A stretch of 64,000 nt of DNA from Candidatus Peregrinibacteria bacterium (GTDB lineage: Bacteria; Patescibacteriota; Gracilibacteria; UBA1369; 2-02-FULL-48-14). The stretch lies in NCBI GenBank assembly GCA_018658105.1, contig JABHVW010000004.1, forward strand, positions 1 through 64,000, written 5' to 3'. Of the stretch, positions 57,993-64,000 are shown piece after piece. The notes under the pieces were generated by a model that was not told where the DNA came from, did not search any database, and was given only the letters and a program-made list of their open reading frames with translations. The first letter of the stretch is position 1. The number at the start of each line of letters is the position of its first letter. The translations under genes were made by a program, and so were the position numbers.

Positions 57993-59954
57993 ATGGCAGT
58001 ACTTAAAATGCAAAAAGTTCAAATCCTAGGGATGAGAAAGGACCTCAAAGGTATCCTAAAGCTCATTCAGGAGAAAGCTGTGATGCAAGTTGAAGATGTC
58101 CAAAGTGAAGTTGAGCTAGAAGCAATCAGTGAGGAAAATCACAATACAGATTTTCAAATCGCTGAGTTAGATTTTGCAATTAAATTCTTAAGTGATCATG
58201 CGCCTACACGTAAAATTTGGGAGGGTCGCCCTTCTCACACTATTGATGCGGCACTTAAAAAACTCAAATGTTTCGACCATCAAACAATTATCAACGCATG
58301 TAAAAAACTTGAAGAAGATATCGTAGCTGATCAAAACGCTCAAAACACACTTGTAGAAGAAGCAGCCTTGCTTACAAGCTGGAAAAAACTACCATTTGAT
58401 CTAAATATACCTCGTGAAACAGATTACATTCACATTTTAATTGGACTAGTTTCAGCTGGAGATTACGAAGAAATGAAAAAAGAAATCTGCAATATTGGAG
58501 ATTTAAATGAAATGCACAAAGTAAACGAAGACGGTGGAAAAGTTTATTTCACAATCGTTATTGCAAAATCACAATTAGATAAAACAAAAGCTGTGCTTAA
58601 CACTTACAAATTTCAAACGATTGAACTTCCTTATTTTGAAGGAACAGTTAAAGACCGTCTAAAAGACATCAAAGAGAAACTAGAAAAAATTGAAGAGAAA
58701 TTAGAAAAACATCAAAAAGAAAAAATAGATTTAGCTAAACACTCAGATGATCTAAAAGTTGTCCATGATGTTTTAAGCTGGCAAGACGAAGAAAACGAAA
58801 CAAGAGCAAAACTAAAAGGTGGTTCATATAGCTTTGTAATTGAAGGTTGGATCGCAAAAGTAGAAATTGAAGACTTAAAAACAAGCTTACATAAAATCAG
58901 CGAAAATGTCGCAATTGAAAACATCAAAGCGAAAAAAGGCGAAGAAGCACCAATCAAACTTAGAAACAAAAAAGTCGCTTGGCCATTCGAGTCAGTAACA
59001 ACTCTTTACGGGTTCCCTACTGCAAGCGAAGTAGACCCAACTCCATTCCTCGCAAGTTTCTTCATTGTATTCTTCGCGCTCTGTCTAACAGATTCAGGTT
59101 ATGGATTACTACTTTTCGGATCAATGTTCCTATTCCTTAAATTCTTCAAACTTCCTGAAGAAAGCAAAGGCCTAGTAAAACTATTGATGTGGGGTGGAAT
59201 TCTCACAATGATCGCCGGAATTTTCTTCGGAGGATACTTCGGAATGACCCCAGAACAAGCACCCGGCTTCCTTGTAAGCGACGGTGCTTTCAAATTCCAA
59301 TTAGTAAATGCAACTTCTGGCAACGGCCCCCTCACTTTCCTTGTCCTTGCAATGGTAATTGGAATCGCACACGTACTTTTCGGAAAATTAATCGATGGAT
59401 GGTGGAAAATGAAACAAGGCGACTACCTAGATGCAGTTCTAGATAGCTTCCTATGGGTTGCATACATTCTTGCACTTCTAGGTTTCGGCCTGTCTTCAGT
59501 AGACATGGTTATCCCAGCAAGCCTCTCAACTATATTTATGTGGCTCGCACTTGGTGGAACCGCAGCAATGATCTTAACTCAAGGAAGAAAACAAGAAACA
59601 CTTGCAGGAAAAGCAATCATCGGCGTCCTTTCACTTTACGGACTCGTTGGTTACTTCGGAGACGTGCTTTCATACTCTCGTATTATGGCACTCGGTCTAG
59701 GAACTGGAATTATCGCTTTCGCGGTAAACACAATTGCTGGCCTTGCAATTGATCTAATCCCTTATGTGGGATTCCTCTTTGCAGGATTAGTACTTTTGGT
59801 AGGCCACTTAATGAATTTATTACTGTCAGCTTTAGGAGCTTTTATCCACTCCGCTCGTCTTCAATTTGTTGAATTTTTCGGCAAATTCATGGAAGGCGGT
59901 GGACTACCATTTAAGCCCTTCAAGCGTCACTGTAAATATATTACTCTTAATTAA
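57993..59954 (+). CDS. ntpI: V-type ATPase subunit I (stator membrane subunit a)
   Basis: A 653-residue protein; I chose the ATG at 57993 because MAVLKMQKVQILGMRKDLKG fits the family and the upstream ATG (57939) would overlap the stalk gene. Residues 1-~350 are the cytoplasmic, coiled-coil-rich arm; the rest has seven or eight membrane helices. The half-channel region includes LSYSRIMALGLGTGIIAF, whose Arg is the essential residue facing the rotor, and the end GALGAFIHSARLQFVEFFGK-type sequence is conserved (here SALGAFIHSARLQFVEFFGK). It forms the ion path with the K ring. Confidence 0.94.
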   Translation: MAVLKMQKVQILGMRKDLKGILKLIQEKAVMQVEDVQSEVELEAISEENHNTDFQIAELDFAIKFLSDHAPTRKIWEGRPSHTIDAALKKLKCFDHQTIINACKKLEEDIVADQNAQNTLVEEAALLTSWKKLPFDLNIPRETDYIHILIGLVSAGDYEEMKKEICNIGDLNEMHKVNEDGGKVYFTIVIAKSQLDKTKAVLNTYKFQTIELPYFEGTVKDRLKDIKEKLEKIEEKLEKHQKEKIDLAKHSDDLKVVHDVLSWQDEENETRAKLKGGSYSFVIEGWIAKVEIEDLKTSLHKISENVAIENIKAKKGEEAPIKLRNKKVAWPFESVTTLYGFPTASEVDPTPFLASFFIVFFALCLTDSGYGLLLFGSMFLFLKFFKLPEESKGLVKLLMWGGILTMIAGIFFGGYFGMTPEQAPGFLVSDGAFKFQLVNATSGNGPLTFLVLAMVIGIAHVLFGKLIDGWWKMKQGDYLDAVLDSFLWVAYILALLGFGLSSVDMVIPASLSTIFMWLALGGTAAMILTQGRKQETLAGKAIIGVLSLYGLVGYFGDVLSYSRIMALGLGTGIIAFAVNTIAGLAIDLIPYVGFLFAGLVLLVGHLMNLLLSALGAFIHSARLQFVEFFGKFMEGGGLPFKPFKRHCKYITLN

Positions 59955-59971
59955 TTAATAACCCCTTTATT

Positions 59972-60451
59972 ATGTTCGAATCTGGATTAGCCATTACCGT
60001 TGCAGGTGTATTTATCGCCGTTGTTCTTGGTGGTATTGGATCAGCAGTTGGTGTGAGCACAGCCGGTCAAGCCGGTGCTGGTGTAATCAGCGAAAAACCT
60101 GAACTTTTCGGTAAAGTTCTTGTACTTCAAGCCCTTCCGGGTACTCAAGGAATCTACGGTTTCCTTGCAGGTCTTCTTGTACTTATTCAAGTTGGTCTAC
60201 TTGGTGGAGAAGCTGCAACAGTTAGCGTAAGCACTGCATGGCAACTATTCTTCGCTTGTATGCCAGTTGGATTCACATGTCTTGTATCTGGTATCCAACA
60301 AGGAAAAGCTACTGCAGCTGGTCTTCAAGCCGTTGCAAAAGACCCATCAAACGTTGGTAAAGCAATTATCATGTCAGCTATGGTAGAAACTTACGCTGTA
60401 CTTGGTCTTCTTATCACTATCCTTCTTCTATTCGGAATCGAAATCGCTTAA
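59972..60451 (+). CDS. ntpK: V-type ATPase subunit K (rotor ring), Na+-type
   Basis: A 159-residue proteolipid of two fused hairpins (four membrane helices). The ion site matches E. hirae NtpK: T58 and Q59 in LPGTQGIYGF with Y62, Q109/Q110 in the GIQQGKATAAG segment, and E139 in MVETYAVLG; the first hairpin lacks a carboxylate. This residue set binds Na+ in NtpK, so Na+ coupling is likely. It follows subunit I by 17 bases. Confidence 0.94.
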   Translation: MFESGLAITVAGVFIAVVLGGIGSAVGVSTAGQAGAGVISEKPELFGKVLVLQALPGTQGIYGFLAGLLVLIQVGLLGGEAATVSVSTAWQLFFACMPVGFTCLVSGIQQGKATAAGLQAVAKDPSNVGKAIIMSAMVETYAVLGLLITILLLFGIEIA

Positions 60452-60465
60452 GAAATTCATAAAAT

Positions 60466-61032
60466 ATGTCTACTCAAAACATTATCAATCAGATTGAAAA
60501 CGATGCGGAAGCTGAGGTTAAAAAACTCGGCGAAGCACGTGATCAAGCAATCTACAAAATCCAAAAGGATTATGAGCAAAAGCGTGAAAAAAGCACTGAA
60601 AAGATCAGTGCAAAACTCGCTGATAGCATTGCAAAGGTAGAAGGCCGCGCAGAAACTTTCACTAATATGGAAGTTCGCAACGATTTACTTCGTGGAAAAC
60701 ACGCAGTATTAACTGCAGCTTTCGACCAAACAATCGCAAACCTTTTTGCTTCAAAAGATTACGAGAAAATACTAGTTAAACTTCTTAAAAAAGCCTCTAA
60801 AGAATTCAAAGAAGGAACTGTTGTTCCTGCAAAAGGCAAAGAAGACGAAACTAAAAAGGCTCTAAAAGAATCTGGCGCAGACTTTGAACTCGCTGGAAGA
60901 TCTGCTCACATCAAAGGAGGATTCATCTTGAAAACTCCAAGTGTTGAACTAGATTTCTCATTTGAGTCTATCTTAGGAAAAGAACTTTGGGGCGACCTAG
61001 AGACAGAACTTTCACAACTATTATTCAACTAG
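60466..61032 (+). CDS. ntpE: V-type ATPase subunit E (peripheral stalk)
   Basis: A 188-residue stalk protein. The N-terminal ~75 residues are a Lys/Glu coiled coil that pairs with subunit G/H; the C-terminal half (VLTAAFDQTIANLFASKDYE onward, with GGFILKTPSVELDFSFES) is the globular head that binds subunit B. Length is normal. Confidence 0.92.
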   Translation: MSTQNIINQIENDAEAEVKKLGEARDQAIYKIQKDYEQKREKSTEKISAKLADSIAKVEGRAETFTNMEVRNDLLRGKHAVLTAAFDQTIANLFASKDYEKILVKLLKKASKEFKEGTVVPAKGKEDETKKALKESGADFELAGRSAHIKGGFILKTPSVELDFSFESILGKELWGDLETELSQLLFN

Positions 61033-61034
61033 AA

Positions 61035-62078
61035 ATGAACACTAAGCAATTTACATACGCATCTGCTCGAGTAAGAGCACTAGAAACTAAACTCCTGAAT
61101 TTACCAGAAGTGGAGCGTATACTTGGTGCTTCATCTGCAAAAGATGCTTACAAAATTCTAAACGATCTAGATTATTCAACTCACATTGGTGACATAAATA
61201 ATATTTCAGACTTTCAAGTCGTAGTAGATGCAGGTTTAGAAGATACAAAAACTCTTATTGCACAGATTTGTCCAGACAGTAAGATTTTGGACCTACTTTT
61301 CATTAGTTTCGACTTTCACAATATCAAAACTATCCTAAAAGGAAGCCTTAACGGCAATGACCGAGATTCAATCGAAAGCCAATTACTTTCTTTCGGAATG
61401 ATTCCAAAAGAAACAATTCTTTCATTCATGCTTGATGAAGACAAACCTCTCCTATCAATCCCAACAGAATACATTCAAATAATTCTTGCTGGAATTGAAA
61501 GAGCAAAAAAGAGTTACAAAGCACAAAACAATGACCCTAGATTAATAGATCTAATTCTCGATCAAACTCAAATGGAATTACTGGCTCAAATCGCTGAATC
61601 AACGAGAAACAAATTCATTAGTGACTTTGTTAAAGCATTTATCGACCTAAGTAATATCAAAGCTTTCATCAGAGTAAAAATGCTTAAACAAGAAGCTTAC
61701 TTTGAAGAAATGAACGAAAACATTTTGTTCGCAGAAGGTGGCGTACTTAAACCAAGCCACTTCCTAAGTAAAATGGATGCAGACACTGCAACACTAATTA
61801 ACATGTTCCGTGGAACAAACTATTCAAGCGTTGTGAGTCACGGAATTGAAGCATTCGAAAAACACAAATCTTTTGTTTACCTAGAAAAGTATGCAAACGA
61901 CTATTTACTTGGCTTAGCTAAAAAATCTAAGTTCATCCCATTTGGTCCAGAAGCTTTAATTGCTTACTTTTTCGCTAAACAAAACAATGCTCAAATCATT
62001 CGCATGATTATGGTTGGTAAACTCAATCACATCGAGCAAGATTTACTTCGTGAACGATTAAACACACTTTATGTCTAA
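61035..62078 (+). CDS. ntpC: V-type ATPase subunit C (central-shaft adaptor, d-type)
   Basis: A 347-residue helical protein that docks the central shaft onto the K ring. I start it at 61035 (MNTKQFTYASARVRALETKL, the conserved N-terminus, with the typical YASARVRALE motif) rather than at the ATG 48 bases upstream inside subunit E. FISFDFHNIKTILKG and DLSNIKAFIRVKML are the repeated family motifs. It overlaps subunit F by 8 bases. Confidence 0.94.
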   Translation: MNTKQFTYASARVRALETKLLNLPEVERILGASSAKDAYKILNDLDYSTHIGDINNISDFQVVVDAGLEDTKTLIAQICPDSKILDLLFISFDFHNIKTILKGSLNGNDRDSIESQLLSFGMIPKETILSFMLDEDKPLLSIPTEYIQIILAGIERAKKSYKAQNNDPRLIDLILDQTQMELLAQIAESTRNKFISDFVKAFIDLSNIKAFIRVKMLKQEAYFEEMNENILFAEGGVLKPSHFLSKMDADTATLINMFRGTNYSSVVSHGIEAFEKHKSFVYLEKYANDYLLGLAKKSKFIPFGPEALIAYFFAKQNNAQIIRMIMVGKLNHIEQDLLRERLNTLYV

Positions 62079-62415
62079 ATACGAAATCGCAATTATCGGA
62101 CCAAGAGAAGTAGTTCTCGGATTCAAAGCAATCGGATTGCAAACAGAATTCTCTATGAACGCTGAAGAAACTCTTCAAAAACTAACTGAGCTAAAATCTC
62201 AAAAAGTCGATGAAAGAGAAAAATACGCAATTATATTCATTCTCGAGTCACACGCTAAAAACATTCCTAAAGAGGAATACAAAAAAATCACCAATGACGC
62301 ACTACCTGCAATTATCGCTCTTCCTGGCCCTGAAGGTTCAACCGGATTCGGCATAGAAAGGCTCGGTCAAATTGTAGAAAAAGCAATTGGATCCAATATT
62401 CTTAAAGACAAGTAA
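62071..62415 (+). CDS. ntpG: V-type ATPase subunit F (shaft)
   Basis: A 114-residue Rossmann-like subunit on the rotor shaft. YEIAIIGPREVVLGFKAIGL at the start and PAIIALPGPEGSTGFGIERL near the end are the conserved parts, with YAIIFILESHA between. It is named NtpG in E. hirae. It precedes the catalytic subunit by 12 bases. Confidence 0.95.
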   Translation: MSKYEIAIIGPREVVLGFKAIGLQTEFSMNAEETLQKLTELKSQKVDEREKYAIIFILESHAKNIPKEEYKKITNDALPAIIALPGPEGSTGFGIERLGQIVEKAIGSNILKDK

Positions 62416-62427
62416 CCCAAGTTAAAT

Positions 62428-64000
62428 ATGACAGATAAACCTTCCAGAACTGGAACAATCATCAAAGTAGCCGGCCCACTAGTGGTAGCAACTGGTATGA
62501 AAAATGCAAAAATGTTCGAGGTAGCCAGAATCGGTGACGAACGCCTAGTAGGTGAAATCATCCGTTTAAATGGTGACGAAGCAGCTATTCAAGTATATGA
62601 AGAAACTGCCGGAATCGGACCAGGCGAACCAGTTGAACTTACTGGTGACACAATGACTGTAGACCTAGGCCCAGGTCTTCTAACTTCAATTTACGATGGA
62701 ATCCAACGTCCACTTTCAGCAATTGAAAAGGAAGTAGGACCATTCATCACACGTGGTGTAGAAGTAAAAGCACTAGACCGAGACAAAAAATGGGATCTTA
62801 AAGCAGTAGCAAAAGCAGGAGACAAAGTAACAGGAGGTGACGTACTTGGAACAGTTCAAGAAACAACACTTATTGAACATAAAGTAATGGTTCCACCACA
62901 TATTTCTGGAAAACTTAAAGAAATCACTGGCGGTAAATTCACAATCGAAGATGTATTCGCAAAAATCGAAGATGAAGATGGAAAAACACACGACATTATC
63001 ATGCTACAAAAGTGGCCAATTCGAATTCCAAGACCAATTCAAGAAAAGAAAGTACCGAACATGCCACTAAAAACTGGTGGACGTTCAATCGACACTTTCT
63101 TCACACTTGCAAAAGGTGGAGCAGCTGCGATTCCTGGACCATTTGGTGCAGGTAAAACTGTAACTCAGCAATCACTTGCTAAGTTCTGTGACGCACAAAT
63201 TATTGTCTACATTGGATGTGGAGAACGTGGTAACGAGATGACTGAGGTACTAGTTGAATTCCCTCACCTTGAGGATCCAAACACTGGCGAACCTCTTATG
63301 AAGAGAACAATTCTGATCGCAAACACTTCAAACATGCCTGTTGCGGCTCGTGAAGCATCTGTATATACAGGTATCACAATCGCCGAATATTACAGAGATA
63401 TGGGTTACGACATCGCACTTATGGCTGACTCAACTTCTCGTTGGGCTGAGGCTATGCGTGAAATGGGTGGACGTCTTGAAGAAATGCCAGGTGAAGAAGG
63501 TTACCCTGCTTACCTCGCATCTAAGATTGCAGCCTTTTACGAAAGAGCTGGTTACGTAGACTGTCTTGGTTCAGATAACCGTGAAGGAACACTTTCAGTA
63601 ATTGGAGCCGTTTCCCCTCCTGGTGGAGACTTCTCAGAACCAGTTACTCAAAATACACTTCGTGTTACTAAAACTTTCTGGGGGCTAGATTCAAAACTTG
63701 CTTACGCTCGTCACTACCCTGCTATTAATTGGCTAACTTCGTATACGCTTTACGCGGACAACATTGAAGGCTACCTAAAGAAAGAAGTTGCAGAAGACTT
63801 CCCTCTCTTAAGAAATGAAGCAATGGACCTTCTACAAAAAGAAGCGAAACTCGAAGAACTTGTTAGACTTGTAGGTGCAGATTCACTTTCAAATGCAGAG
63901 CAATTACTACTACTTGTAGCTAAATCTCTACGTGAAGATTTCCTATTCCAAAACGCATTCGATCCAGAAGACGCTCGAACTCCTATTAGAAAACAATATC
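62428..64000 (+). CDS. ntpA: V-type ATPase catalytic subunit A, partial at right edge
   Basis: The first 524 codons of the ~590-residue ATP-hydrolysing subunit, open at the right edge. The N-terminal beta barrel ([16 protein letters not shown]) and the non-homologous region characteristic of A subunits come before the P-loop [11 protein letters not shown] (about residue 235), [11 protein letters not shown] with the catalytic Glu, and [39 protein letters not shown] is also typical. Subunits B and D would be expected next. The start is the ATG at 62428, preceded by an A/T-rich spacer. Confidence 0.96.
   Translation, partial: MTDKPSRTGTIIKVAGPLVVATGMKNAKMFEVARIGDERLVGEIIRLNGDEAAIQVYEETAGIGPGEPVELTGDTMTVDLGPGLLTSIYDGIQRPLSAIEKEVGPFITRGVEVKALDRDKKWDLKAVAKAGDKVTGGDVLGTVQETTLIEHKVMVPPHISGKLKEITGGKFTIEDVFAKIEDEDGKTHDIIMLQKWPIRIPRPIQEKKVPNMPLKTGGRSIDTFFTLAKGGAAAIPGPFGAGKTVTQQSLAKFCDAQIIVYIGCGERGNEMTEVLVEFPHLEDPNTGEPLMKRTILIANTSNMPVAAREASVYTGITIAEYYRDMGYDIALMADSTSRWAEAMREMGGRLEEMPGEEGYPAYLASKIAAFYERAGYVDCLGSDNREGTLSVIGAVSPPGGDFSEPVTQNTLRVTKTFWGLDSKLAYARHYPAINWLTSYTLYADNIEGYLKKEVAEDFPLLRNEAMDLLQKEAKLEELVRLVGADSLSNAEQLLLLVAKSLREDFLFQNAFDPEDARTPIRKQY

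Noticed and set aside
60987-61034. Upstream ATG for V-ATPase subunit C
   Set aside because: It lies inside subunit E, and the conserved N-terminus begins at 61035.
1-64000. UGA recoding as in Gracilibacteria/Absconditabacteria
   Set aside because: TGA ends rplC, rpsE, higA and the DUF167 gene at normal family ends, and no TGA is seen inside conserved genes.

Overview
The window (about 39% GC by eye) reads as a chromosomal segment of a reduced bacterium of the Patescibacteria/CPR type, possibly Peregrinibacteria. The evidence is: no rpmD (L30) gene between rpsE and rplO, very tight packing of core genes, many low-complexity tails on ribosomal proteins, a V-type instead of an F-type ATPase, and very short leaders without Shine-Dalgarno motifs. 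TGA ends several genes (rplC, rpsE, higA, the DUF167 gene), which argues against the UGA-recoding lineages Gracilibacteria and Absconditabacteria. The taxonomic call is inference; no rRNA gene lies in the window.

Layout. 1-5.8 kb: an open-ended proline/alanine-repeat protein on the minus strand, a VapBC toxin-antitoxin pair, dnaK behind a CIRCE-type operator, a small unknown gene, a minus-strand Phd/PemK-type toxin-antitoxin pair, and serS. 5.8-6.1 kb: two GC-rich REP-like palindromic repeats, then the rpoB promoter. 6.1-14.5 kb: rpoB, a Na+/Ca2+-type antiporter inserted between the two large polymerase genes, and rpoC. 14.5-20.1 kb: a str operon (rpsL, rpsG, fusA, tuf) split by a lipoprotein gene and a small unknown gene, with REP-like pieces around the latter. 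20.2-32.9 kb: a HigBA pair, then the S10-spc-alpha supercluster from rpsJ to secY, adk and map. 33-35 kb: a minus-strand LCP-family gene whose reading frame is split at a run of ten A. 35.2-39.5 kb: infA, rpmJ, rpsM, rpsK, rpsD, rpoA, rplQ, rplM, rpsI. 39.5-44.8 kb: a Phd/VapC pair, trmD, a SERCA-like P-type ATPase, a DUF167 protein, a small antisense-strand gene and rsmA (ksgA).

44.8-54.0 kb: a pyrimidine biosynthesis cluster. On the minus strand the order of transcription is unknown 336-aa protein, pyrB, pyrC, unknown 132-aa protein, pyrD, pyrK, pyrE, methyltransferase, pyrF; carA diverges on the plus strand. This covers the route from carbamoyl phosphate to UMP. The large carbamoyl-phosphate synthetase subunit (carB) is not in the window. 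54.0-57.6 kb: a secreted S-layer-homology protein and an exonuclease/DinG-like protein whose helicase motifs look lost. 57.7-64 kb: a V-type ATPase operon (peripheral stalk G/H, I, K, E, C, F, A) in the order of the Enterococcus hirae ntp operon, with the Na+-site residues of NtpK conserved in the K subunit; subunit A runs off the right edge.

Near-consensus -35/-10 promoters can be read in front of most transcription units. Those of translation and transcription genes tend to have GC-rich discriminators, while stress and toxin-antitoxin promoters do not. The observations most worth following up are the split LCP gene, the REP-like elements, the structured and terminator-bearing leaders of the ribosomal operons, the degenerate exonuclease-helicase fusion, and the unknown genes embedded in the pyrimidine operon. 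No tRNA, rRNA, CRISPR array or insertion sequence was seen, and no gene-free stretch exceeds 300 bases.
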